A stretch of DNA of 64,000 nucleotides. Origin: Trichodelitschia bisporula (taxonomy: Eukaryota; Ascomycota; Dothideomycetes; Phaeotrichales; Phaeotrichaceae). Positions 21,872-31,990 of this stretch are shown piece by piece. The position numbers and the translations under genes are program-made. The DNA lies in assembly GCA_010356995.1 (NCBI GenBank), contig ML996704.1:41183-105182 (forward strand), given 5' to 3'. The number at the start of each line of letters is the position of its first letter. The stretch's first letter is position 1. The notes beneath the pieces were generated by a model that saw only the letters and a program-made list of their open reading frames with translations, ran no database searches and was not told where the DNA came from.

Positions 21872-22780
21872 GACGCTGATAGTGATTGTCCTGGTTATAG
21901 CGACGCTGATGGACGTTCAGACGGGGTCGTGGGCGTAGAGATGCTGTCAAGCGCTTGTGTGTCCGAAGGGATGTTGTTGATGAGGTGTGAAACGAGATTG
22001 GGGATGGGAGACGATGGTGCCGCGCGAAAGTGTGACTTGCGGAGATGAGCGTGCTGCACCTCTAATTGGCCAGTCCGGGCACGTATTTTTAGACGAGCGT
22101 GGCCAATCACGCCCACCCGCTGTTCCTCTTTCAGCCTGTTCACGCACGGTGATGGCGCGGGTGCTGAATCTGGGGCGGATGGCGGCGACGCGCGCAAGTT
22201 GCTGCTCGGGTTTTGCGTCAAGAGGCGTATGGAGGTGGGCAGTGAGTTTCATCGTAGACGCCGAGCGAGACCCAATCAGCGGTGGCGCGCGCGCATGAAT
22301 CCAATGAGATCGTGTTGGCCCCAGGCACGGCCCGGCGGCGAGGCGTGAAGGCATTTGTGCAGTGGTCAGGCAGCATGGCGTCAAGGCAGCAAAATCCAAC
22401 ACGTTCAGGCATCACGGCGTCAAGGCAGCAAAATCCAACACGTTCAGGCATCACGGCGTCAAGGCAGCAAAATCCAACACGTTCAGGCATTCGCGCGTGT
22501 AATCGATAAGCGCCCCCCCTTCCCTTCCGTCACTCGCCCATGAGCTACCGAGGCAAAACGGCTCGTCTCCTCCGTGACGTCCTCGAACCGAGTTGTCCGA
22601 CAAAACCGACGTTCCGAACGCTGACGAAGGACGAGGCACATCGAGATCTAGTTGCGCGAGCTCGGATTCTCCCTTTCTGCTCTCCATCTCCTCCTGCTCA
22701 GGTTTTAAAAGCTCTTTGTCTTGCCAATACAGCGCATCCGCGATCAGACCATCCACACGATCCCCATCCCCACATCCAAC
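21872..22780. promoter_or_regulatory. Divergent promoter region ABP2 / peroxisomal carrier
   Basis: This 0.9-kb region between divergent genes contains the 39-bp tandem repeat at 22377-22490. No gene is supported; the short frames across the repeat are multiples of the 13-codon unit. Confidence 0.5.
22377..22490. repeat. 39-bp tandem repeat, 2.9 copies
   Basis: The unit starts GGCGTCAAGGCAGCAAAATC and continues with caacacgttcaggcatcac. Copies at 22377-22415, 22416-22454 and 22455-22490 are almost identical, which suggests recent expansion. The last copy is cut short. Confidence 0.95.
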
Positions 22781-22910
22781 ATGTCCACCACCAACACCCC
22801 CCAAGCCACCCAACCCCCCACGGCGCAGGTGCAGCAGCCGGCAAGCGACAATGTCGCGCACGCCGTCGCCGGTGCCGGCGGTGGTCTCCTCTCCATGGCC
22901 CTCACGTACC

Positions 22911-22965
<55 letters not shown>

Positions 22966-23868
22966 ATAGCTACCCCCTCATAACCCTCTCCACGCGCGCG
23001 CAAGTCGAATCCAAAAAAGCCCGCACCAGCACCCTCGACGCCGCGCGCGCCATCATCGCCCGCGAAGGCATCAGCGGTCTCTACGCCGGGCTCGACTCCG
23101 CGCTCTTCGGCATCAGCGTCACCAACTTTGTGTACTACTACTGGTACGAGTGGTCGCGGGGCGCGCTGGAGCGGCGCGCGGCCGTCACGCCGGGACGCGC
23201 GAGTCGTAGGCTAACGACGTTGGAGAGCATGCTGGCGGGGGCGATTGCGGGGAGCGCGACGGTGTTGATTACGAATCCTATTTGGGTTGTGAATACGCGG
23301 ATGACGGCGCGGAAAGGGGAGGAGCTCCCAGGTGGGGCGGGGGAGAAACAGAAGAAGCCGAGTACGGTGGCTACGTTTGCGGGGATTGTGCGGAATGAGG
23401 GGTTGAGCCGGTTGTTTGCTGGGGTGGTGCCGGCGCTGATTTTGGTGATTAACCCGATCTTGCAGTATACGATTTTCGAGCAGTTGAAGAATGCGCTGGA
23501 GAAGAGGAGGCGCGTTACTCCGGGGGATAGTTTTGTGCTGGGGGCGGTGGGGAAGTTGCTGGCGACGAGTATTACGTATCCGTATATTACGGTTAAGAGT
23601 CGGATGCATGTGGCCACCAAGGAAGGACAGGAGACTATGGGGTCCACGCTGCGGCGCATCCTTCGTGAGGAGGGATGGGGTGGGCTGTACGGCGGTGAGT
23701 TTGGCTCTGGGAGTGGTGAGGGCTGTTGCTGATGATGATGATTCAGGTATTGGGCCTAAGGTCACGCAGAGCGTCATTACGGCGGCGTTTCTGTTTGCGT
23801 TCAAGGATGCGCTGTATGAGTCTAGTGTGCGGCTGCGGCGGACGCTAGCGGCGCGCAAGGCAGTTTAG
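22781..23868 (+). CDS. ANT1: Peroxisomal adenine nucleotide carrier (Pmp47/Ant1 family)
   Basis: This mitochondrial-carrier-family protein brings ATP into peroxisomes in exchange for AMP/ADP, for fatty acid activation. Exons 22781-22905, 22970-23694 and 23747-23868 give 323 residues. The three carrier repeats are visible through their signatures: MALTYPLITLSTRAQ in repeat 1, NPIWVVNTRM in repeat 2 and YPYITVKSRM in repeat 3. These variants are those of the peroxisomal subgroup rather than the ADP/ATP translocase. The first intron (22906-22969) is GTACCT, 54 C, ATAG and splits the codon just before YPLITLS. The second (23695-23746, GTGAGT...CTGATGATGATGATTCAG) is ordinary. The ATG at 22781 has a good context (AACATGTCC). 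Confidence 0.92.
22912..22965 (+). repeat. 54-nt poly-C run forming almost the whole first intron of ANT1
   Basis: The 64-nt intron holds only GTACCT before and ATAG after the C-run. The reading frame on both sides demands removal of exactly this piece. Confidence 0.95.
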
Positions 23869-24450
23869 GATGGTGGATGGGGGAGGGGGGGGAAGTAAAA
23901 TGTGGTTGGTTTCGATATCCGGGTGATGGGCCTTTGCATTTGGGTACCTTTTGATAGACGTTTTGCTGGAGCCGGCGCTTTAGCAATGTCGTTGTCGGTT
24001 TGTTTTGGGCGATCTTTTAAGGTTACTACTCCTGCTGATCCGTCGCTTCGTTTTTGATGGACTGTTCCCGGGTTTGAGTTTCCGTGTTGAAGTACATAGG
24101 CGCGAGTCTGCAATTCTGAAGCTCACTTGTCCCAATGCTCGCCTGAATGTCGGACTTCCACAGGAATGGTACAACTTCCAGTTCAGGTCAGAAAAGTGAT
24201 GTCGAGCGTAGAACGTTCCCCTCCTAACTGTACCCTTCCCCACATCCCCACATTTCCGCTCATGCCATCTCGTACAGCGTCATCTGGGTCCACATCCAAA
24301 GCATCGCTGGATATATATATATAGTCGAAGTTGTAGAATAGCATAGTACCAAAGCAACAAGAACACTTACTACTTCAACCAAAGGCATTGACTAGTTCTA
24401 CTCTAACCCACCACAACCCCTCAAGTCGACGGCCAGCCCCGCCACCCACA
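23869..24450. other. Intergenic region between ANT1 and the small gene
   Basis: This holds the ANT1 3' flank and the promoter of the next gene, with an alternating AT tract (24311-24323) that can serve as a TATA element. I see no further gene. Confidence 0.5.
24311..24323 (+). promoter_or_regulatory. TATA-like element of the small gene
   Basis: ATATATATATATA stands in otherwise GC-rich DNA about 130 bp before the ATG at 24451. Confidence 0.5.
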
Positions 24451-24788
24451 ATGAACTCCATCACCACCAACCCCTCCCAGCAATACAGGAACTCCTTCGT
24501 CGCAAGGGAATCGCTCGGTAACCGCCCTCTTTCCCCTCCTCCCTTCCTACCTTCTAACCTCAAGCAGAGGGCCGCGTCCACGACCCCACTGCCGGAAAGT
24601 CCACGAACTCCGGCATCCCATACTCCAAGATCCACGAGGTCACCTCTGGCAAAGGCGAAGAGCAGCGCATTGCAGAGGATCTAGCGGATCGCGGGGTGGA
24701 TGATGAAGGTGTCAGAGTCAGCCATATCGAGGATGTATGCTACGGGCCGATCGTAAGGGGGCCGGTTACGAGGAGCAGTGGGCAGTGA
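24451..24788 (+). CDS. Small hydrophilic protein, 95 residues
   Basis: Two exons, 24451-24517 and 24568-24788, are joined over a 50-nt intron (24518-24567, GTAACC...CTAACCTCAAGCAG). The spliced frame runs from MNSITTNPSQQYRNSF through a Gly/Ser/Asp-rich middle (GKSTNSGIPYSKIHEV, IAEDLADRGVDD) to VTRSSGQ and a TGA. It is very polar, with no hydrophobic segment and a single Cys, so it is probably disordered, like fungal hydrophilins or other stress-related small proteins; that comparison is an inference. A strong TATA-like element upstream and the clean splice signals support a real, perhaps inducible, gene. No family is firmly recognised. Confidence 0.65.
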
Positions 24789-25170
24789 TTGATGTAGCTT
24801 GACGCTGAGGTGTGAAGTTTAGCAAAGAAAGAATCCGATGTCACTAGAAGCATGAACGCCCTGGACATGCGAAGTCGTGCACACTGCCCAACGGCCATGT
24901 AAAAATGTGACAGCGCTATCTTTTCGAGGTCCCTGCTTCTTACTGAGCACAAACTTTGCCTATAAGCAGCTATAACTTTCCCACATGTCAGCTACGACTT
25001 TTCTGGCTGGCCCCTGCCCAGCCCCACGCACGCCCTCAGCCTTCCACCGCGCGGCAGAACCTTCTCCCGTCCCGCCACGCGCGGCTGTCCTCCACCTCAA
25101 CACCTCCCCGCGCCTAAACAATCCCCCAACACCACCACCTCTCCCACCACTTTCACTCCCACTGGCAGCC
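24789..25170. promoter_or_regulatory. Upstream region of the STRIP gene
   Basis: This is the promoter and leader. The STRIP frame is open upstream to 24985, but the ATG at 25171 (GCCATGGCC) has the better start context and is followed by an acidic N-terminus. Confidence 0.45.
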
Positions 25171-27711
25171 ATGGCCGACGACAACGAGAACGAAACCGAC
25201 ACCCTCCCCGGCCTCCTCACCGCCGCCTCCCTCTCCACCCCCAACCCCCCCCTCGACACAGTCGAAGCAGCGCGCGCGGACCTGCTCGGTGACAAACCCG
25301 GTCTCCCCAAAGAGCGCATCCCGCTCCCCACCCGCCCCGGCCTAGGCCGCAACGCCTCCGTCCCCACCTCCTCCGTCTCCACCACCCCTCCCCCGCTCCC
25401 GCCGGGCACCATCCTCGGCGAGCCGCGCCTGACATCCCCCGTCAGCCCCAGCAGCCGCATGGCCGGCAGCGCGTCGCCGCTCGACACGACGGGTTTGCGC
25501 GGGAACCCGCTGAGGCAGGACACGCCGATACATGAGGAGCGGCAGGATACGCCGATTATGGGGGCGGGGAGGGGGGATACGCCGATTGTGGGCAGGCTGG
25601 ATACGCCGATTCTCGAGAGCGGGGGGTATGGGGGGGGGCAGGAGGGGGATAGTCCGGCGGTTGGGGGGGATGTGCAGGATAGTTTGAGCTTGATGCAGTT
25701 GAGGCGGTTGGTGGCGGAGATGCCGAGAGTGCAGGCAGCGCCGTATGCGTTTGTGTATCGCGATGCGGCGATGTTGGCCGAGGAGGTGGAGGAGTGGTTT
25801 GCGTACAGTGTGGAGGAGAGGGCGCGGATTCTGAAGACGCATTCGAGTTTTACGGTTGAGTGGGGGCAGTACAAGAATCGGGTTTTTGTGAATTATGATG
25901 AGGGGACGTATGATTGGGTTAATGCGGCGCCGGAGCAGAGGGAGGAGTTTATGAGGAGGTTGGTGGGGGGGTTGCGGGAGGTGGATTTGGAAAAGAGGCT
26001 GAGGCAGTTGGAGGCGCTGCTGTATCTGGTCCTGGGGTGCTGGTATGAAGTTGCGGGTGTGCCGAAGCCGGAGAAAGAGGGCGAGGAGGAGGAAGAGGAG
26101 GAGGAAGAGGAGGAGGGGGAGATGTCGCCAGAGGCGGAGCGCGTCAAGGCGGTCAAGGCGGCGTATGCGCTATCCGCGTTGCAGATTGAGTGGATCAAGA
26201 GCAACGTCCTGCTGCTGTTCGAGTGCGGCGGCGTACAGGCCGTCTTCGATACAGCGTGCGCGGCGTGTCTGCGCGAGTGCTCGGTCGATCCGACGCGCTT
26301 CGACAACAGCGCCGTGCAGAAGGAGGCGGAGCAGCGCGAGGCATGGTGTGCGCTCACGGCGTTGTACTTTTGCATTGAGGTTGCGCGCAGTTGGGAGGAC
26401 GAGGGGAAGCGGCTTGAGCTGCGGGCGGAGCTTCGTACGTACACTGCTTTCTCCTTCATCAGGCTCACACTAATCATGAACAGTGTCCCTCGAACCAAAC
26501 CTCCTCATCGCTCTCTCCGAAATCGTCTCCAAGATCCGCTGGGACGACACGATCCAGCTCCCACTCCTCAAAGTCCTCCTCACGCTCTGGAAATCCATCC
26601 TCGTAATCATCGGCGGGCTGCCCGACGCCGAAGACGCGAAGAAGTCCTTCCTCGACCCGGAAGCTACGTACAAGAAGCCGCCGCGCGGGCCTATGATCAC
26701 TGCCTCACCGCTCGATTACCATACCTTTCGGCAGGAAATCAGCTCCAAGTACCCGGCCTACAATCCCCCGCCGGCGTACTTCCCGCTCGAGCCGGATGAG
26801 AAGTCGATCCTGCCACCGCTGCGTATTTCGACAAAGCCGCCTTCCATGCCTACTGCGCAACCCGCGCACGGTACGTCTATTCTCCACCAGCCGGTGCACA
26901 TCGCCACGCCGATGCCCTCCCCCCCCCCCTCCCCGGCCGCAGGCAAAGGCACCAAAAAGCAAAACTACCAAACGAACAACATGTTCCCCTTCCTCTACCC
27001 ACCCCTCGACGCAAGCAGCAACCAACTCGGCGGCAAAGGGGCCACAGATCTACAAGACGCGTTGGTCAGCCGCAAATGGGAGGGTCCCGAGATTCCAACG
27101 AGCATTTTGGAGGCAGCAGAGTTGTTTGCGGAGAGGATGCGGGCGACGAGGGGCTTGAAGCAGCTTTGGGAGGAGAGGGATGAGTTTATGAAATTTGAGC
27201 GGGGGTGGACGGATTTGGAGGGGGAGGGGACGGGGGATGGGGAGGGGGAGGAAGGGGAGAGGGGGGATGATGGGAGCTTTGAGAAGGTAGAGAAGAGGGT
27301 TGAGAAGTTACCGAAGCATACGTATGATGGGAGTGTGAGCGAGAGGCTGCAGAGGGTGGAGGACTTCTACGTATGTTTCCTGCGGTCAAGGAAAGTCTAA
27401 GCTAACCCGCACAGCGCGACGGCCTCCCCCACCTCCAGTCCATCGTCATGGTCCTGCTCAAAACCATCCTCGCCAACGTAACAGCGCTCATCACGCAAGC
27501 AAACGGCCAAAACGGCTCAGGCGGCTTCCACTTCGAAGGCGCCGCAAAGCCAGAGAACAACGGCGGGTCGGGCGCAAATCTCGACACCGCCCACATCTCA
27601 ACCGAGGAGCTAGACGGCATGCGCAGCCAAGAGATCACAGCAAAAGCAGTCTCGGGCATGCTAATCGTGCTGCTGAAATGGTTCAAAGTCTCGCGTGCGT
27701 CCCCTCCACCC

Positions 27712-27753
<42 letters not shown>

Positions 27754-28616
27754 TTCCCTCCTCCAGTAACTCCAGCTAACCCGACCAGACATCCTCAAAT
27801 TCGAATACCTAACCCAGCTCCTCGTCGACGCAAACTACATCCCCATGGTGCTCAAACTCCTCCAAACACAGGAAACCGAGAAAATAGTCAATTACCGCTG
27901 CGAGCGCGACGCGCTTAACTTCTTCCACTACTGTCGCGCGAACTCGCGCGCCGGGCTCGCGGAAGTAACCGGTGGGGGGACGGAACTCGATCTCGATGAT
28001 GATGACGACGAAGCTGCGCCGCCGCCCGTGATTAAGCTACGGCGTGACGAGCCGCGCGCGCCGAGTCCCCCGCGCGCACCGCCGGTGGTGCCCGAGGTCG
28101 ACGAGCTGGGGATGCCGACAACGGAACTACCCCTCCAACCCATCACAAGCTTCAGCTGGCGCAACTTCTTCTCCGCCATAAACTTCCTCCGCGTGCTGCA
28201 GAAAGTATGCAAGCACAAAGCGCACCGCAACCTCATGCTCATAACCTACAAATCCGCCACCTACCTCAAAAAAGGGCTCAAAGTCCCCCAACCGGAGCTC
28301 CGTCTCTACACGCTCAAGTTATTCAAGAACCAGGTCCCGTACTGCGGGCGCAAGTGGCGGCAGAATAACATGCGGGTTATTACGGCGGTGTATTTGCATT
28401 GTAGGCCCGAGCTGCGGGATGATTGGCTGTGTAATGGGGATGTGGATGCGGATGTGGAGCAGAGTGTGCCGCTGGAGCAGAGTTTGCGCGCGCTGACGCA
28501 TTGGTATAATTTGAGGAGGTATCCGAGGCAGATGGGGGCGAGGCCCGGGGTACTGGGGGAGGAGGCGGCCTTTTTTGCGAGGGAGGTGGAGAGGTTTGGG
28601 TGGGATGATGCTGTTG
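25171..28616 (+). CDS. STRIPAK complex subunit STRIP (Far11/HAM-2/PRO22), 3' end lost in assembly gap
   Basis: STRIP is the scaffold partner of striatin and PP2A in the STRIPAK complex, which in filamentous ascomycetes controls hyphal fusion and fruiting-body development. Exons 25171-26434, 26484-27370, 27415-27694 and 27789-28616 give about 1086 residues before the gap. The N1221 region is at about 175-490 (SLMQLRRLVAEMP; YAFVYRDAAMLAEEVEEWF). The DUF3402 region includes WFKVSH|ILKFEYLTQLL across an exon junction, and the strongly conserved end reads SFSWRNFFSAINFLRVLQKV, SATYLKKGLKVPQPELRLY and GRKWRQNNMRVITAVY. Acidic polyGlu and Asp tracts are present. Introns of 49, 44 and 94 nt have normal GT/AG signals; the last carries 40 C. 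The missing end is probably short, since the family ends soon after this point. Confidence 0.9.
27714..27753 (+). repeat. 40-nt poly-C run inside the third STRIP intron
   Basis: The intron at 27695-27788 reads GTGCGT..., the C-run, a CT-rich part, CTAACCCGACCAG. The frame and the family sequence on both sides fix its limits. Confidence 0.95.
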
Positions 28617-28716
28617 NNNNNNNNNNNNNNNNNNNNNNNNNNNNNNNNNNNNNNNNNNNNNNNNNNNNNNNNNNNNNNNNNNNNNNNNNNNNNNNNNNNN
28701 NNNNNNNNNNNNNNNN
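28617..28716. other. Assembly gap of 100 N
   Basis: Exactly 100 N is the usual placeholder for a gap of unknown size. The STRIP reading frame enters it open. Confidence 0.99.
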
Positions 28717-29887
28717 TATGGTATCGCTACGGCGGACTGGTGGGTCTGGTGTGTCTGGTGTGTCTGATATGTATCCGCGATATCCATAGATGGTAATACG
28801 AAATGGACTGCACTTGCCGACCTGCGAGGCCGTGGTGTGGACCATAGGCAGCTGATGCCGTTGAACTGCGACATGCAGACGGCCCGGCCCTGGACGGGAG
28901 CCTGCTGACCCAGCGGTCGTGCGTGCCGATATCAGGGTTGGGAGTGCTTGGTGGTGGGTCGGGGCAAGGCGGACCAGACCTGAGGGGTATGCGGTTCATG
29001 GCATTCTGCTTACTTGCTTACCGTACTTACTTTCGGGATAATGCGGAAGTGCTGGTGATGGTGATGCGGGAGTTGGTGGTGGTGAGGTGCGGGCCAATAG
29101 GCGCGGCTGTGCGATCGATCGCTCTTCTGCGCTGCGCTGCGCTGCATATTGCCGGCGCTCATGCATGCGGTATTGAACCGGGGTGATTCTTCACTGAAAT
29201 AGCATGCATATGTTTGGAGACAAGCCGGTTCGTCGACTCGTCGAGGCCATCACTCTGCGCCTCTCGCATTTCACGCTGCCGGCAGCACGAAACGACTATT
29301 ATACTCAGATGGCGGCCTCGACTGTCCGTCCATACTCATCCGATTCCCATTCTATCCACGGCCTACGGTGGTCCTCGGATTCCCATCCTATCTGATATTC
29401 TTCATTGTGTGGTGCGGGAGGCTGAGGCTGAAGCGCCCCCTCCCCCTATCCCCCCCAATCCAACCCCACCACCACCCCGCCCCCCTACCCCGCCCCCGGC
29501 CCACTCGTCACACGCCCCGCCCACTCACCTACCCTTTCACAATCCCTCCCGCCCTCCCTCCCGCCGCACTGCAATGCGCGAGGGCGCGTGCCTGCGGTTG
29601 GTTCCAGGATAAGGTGGTTCTCCCGGTGCGGCGGGAGCGTAGGCATATCAAGGCAATGGATTATCAAGGCATAAGGTGGCTTGAGAGGATGGGTTATCAA
29701 GGAAGTTGAAGGTGGCTTGAGAGGACGGGGGCTGAAAGAGATGGGGGGTGGTGAGACGGGGCTAGTTTGACAGCCATGGGCTGAGGGAGGAGTTAGGGGG
29801 GTACGATAAGCTTTGGAGATATATATCCACCCCACCATCTTCATCTTCAACGCGGTTTGCGCCCTGACATCCGCTCTGTGTGACAAC
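28717..29887. other. Intergenic region after the gap
   Basis: No gene is supported. Short direct repeats are seen: gtctggtgt in tandem near 28745, gcgctgcgctgcgct near 29130, (t/c)ggattcccat... near 29340-29390, and ggtggcttgagagga(t/c)ggg twice at about 29672-29730. Confidence 0.45.
29818..29826 (+). promoter_or_regulatory. TATA-like element before the 29888 gene
   Basis: GATATATATCC is isolated in GC-rich DNA, about 65 bp upstream of the ATG. Confidence 0.4.
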
Positions 29888-31233
29888 ATGGTCGACATCG
29901 CCTCGCCGCCCATTACGGGCATACAAGCGCCAGACAGCGACGTGACCGTCTGGTTGCTGCGTATCGCTCCACCATCTTCAACCTCACCAATATCCACATC
30001 ACCGGCGCTCTACCTCACCGCTATACCCTACCCGCTGCACGCCCTCCCGCCCTTCACAGTCCTACACCCTACTCCCTCCTCGGCCCTTAAGAAGCGCGTC
30101 ATAATTAATGACACCCAAACACTTACCGACGCCATCACACTCTCCTACCTTCAGCGGCACCGCGATCACGACCACAATGCGTACTTCTTCCATACCAGCC
30201 TCAGCATTCCCTCCCTCCCGCCTGCAGACTCATACCACCTCCTCCCGCGCATCTACGCCTCTGTCCGTCCCCCCTCCTCCTAATTCTAAACCCACAAAGC
30301 AAACCTAACTAACCCTGAACCTAGGCGGTATCAATCTCCATCCTCCTCCCCCCCTCAACCCGCCTCCCTTCACCCAGCACCCTCACCGCCCAAGCCCTAA
30401 CTCCTCTCGCCCATCACGCCCTATGGTCCGACGTCTCCACACTCCTCGCCCTTACCTCCCCCGCACCCAAGTCACTATGCACACCCACCCGCTCACTCCC
30501 CTGGACCGCCGTCGAAGAAGCAGTCGCAAGAATCCGGGCCGTCCTCGCCGGCGACAGAGTGGCGCATAACTTGCCCCTCGCTCGACTAGCGGAGTCTCCG
30601 GCAGCAGCGGGAATCGGCGCTATTGAAGCATGGAGGGCGTCTAAAGGCGGCGTGAGGGACGCGCTGCGGTGCTTTTCGGCGTACCTTAGGACGGGAGAGG
30701 AGGTGGGACGCGTGCTCGGCTTAGCTGGGGCGAGGGGGGAAGGGTACGCGGATGTTCTGGCCGGGGTGGTGCGGAGGGGAGAGGTGGATGGTGTTGAGGG
30801 CTTGAGGGCTTTCGCGGTGGAACTGGAGGGTTGGATGGGTGTGGGTGGGCGGGAGAGGGAAGAGGGGCTGGCAGAGGCGGAGCGCCTGCTTGAGTGGGTA
30901 GGCTGGCCGGAGGGTGTGGCACAAGGCATGGCATGTGGGATGGGACTTAAGGGAATGCTCACCAGTCCAGCCGAGATCGGAGGTTTGGCAGCGTGTGTGC
31001 AGGATATGGCAGGGACGATGGAGGGGAGGTGGCGAGGCGTTTGTGCTGCGCCGGTTTTGAGGGAGGTTCAGGCGGAGGATGAGGTCGAGGCTGAGGTTGC
31101 GCGGCTTAGGGCGCTACTTCGTGATTTGGACGAGTTAGAGGGGTGGTGTCGCCAGGTGGGCGAGGTGAGGGCTGAGGTTGCGGGGGTTGCGGGGGCGATT
31201 CGGACGGATGTTGGATTGAGCGACGGGGACTGA
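29888..31233 (+). CDS. Hypothetical protein, two exons, helical C-terminal half
   Basis: The proposed exons are 29888-30262 and 30325-31233 (427 residues). The intron 30263-30324 starts GTCCGT, a weak donor, but has CTAACTAACCCTGAACCTAG at its end, and the frames match. Exon 1 contains DVTVWLLRIAPP and SALKKRVIINDTQTL. Exon 2 is Ala/Glu/Arg-rich with long predicted helices, such as VEAEVARLRALLRDLDEL. There is no signal peptide, membrane segment or known motif. The ATG context AACATGG is good. The product is not recognised. If the intron is wrong, two shorter products would result. Confidence 0.55.
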
Positions 31234-31922
31234 GGGTGTTCGATGTCGGTGACGGGAACCCGCTGAGGGGAGGGTGCTGGTTTGCAGATTTCACATGGGG
31301 CTGACTTGTTGATGACTGAGGGGTATGGAATGGCATAAGAGGCCTCGGTTGTGTCGACAGTGATCCAATGGTGATGCTGTCAAGGCATCAAGTCCGGGGG
31401 ACGCGAGTCGGGACGTTGACATGCCGTGGACAAGGTCCCGGGTCCGAAGCATGTAGGAATTACCAATCCCCGGCCGCTCCCCGGCATCGATGAAGTAGTG
31501 GGTCGAGTAATGACGCGATCAAGGCCGCAAGTACGGAAACAAGCGACGTTAAACGTTGTAAGGCTGTGGACGAGGTCCCGAGTCCGGCCAGAGGATTCAC
31601 CAATTATCAGCTGCTCGCTACGTTCGATGAAGTAATACTGTTTTTCCGAACCAACGTCTACCGTGAGCAGCGAGGGAATACTGACTCGCCAGCCGCCGTG
31701 AGCCTGAGGGCATCAAACGTAGCCTCGTCGCTGCACGTGAAGGCTAAGGTTAAGCTTTGAGAAGCTTCCGAGGCTTGTGGGTTCGGTGATCGGTGTTGGT
31801 ATTGCTGATGGCCCATGACGACTTTGCGTTTTGCTGCTGAAAGTTAGCAACGGTGTCGTGCTTTCCTGCGAGGCTGGCGTGAGGCTGTCCTGTCCACCAT
31901 GAGCTAAGCCAAAGTGTAGCAG

Positions 31923-31932
31923 GTAAACAACC

Positions 31933-31969
<37 letters not shown>

Positions 31970-31990
31970 CCCACAATCCTCGAACTACAG
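31923..31990 (+). other. Orphan intron-like element with 34-nt poly-C
   Basis: The sequence reads CAG|GTAAACAACCT, C at 31934-31967, then AACCCACAATCCTCGAACTACAG|G. Size, donor, acceptor and the C-run match the genic poly-C introns here, yet no ORF flanks it. A noncoding or leader transcript on the plus strand would explain it. Confidence 0.45.

Noticed and set aside
22912-22965. Poly-C runs as simple assembly gap filler
   Set aside because: Gaps in this assembly are shown as N. The runs sit inside introns with consistent strand and intact splice ends, so filler is unlikely, although read-level error in run length remains possible.
24985-25170. Upstream in-frame start for STRIP
   Set aside because: The extra 62 residues are low complexity, and the ATG at 25171 has a better context.
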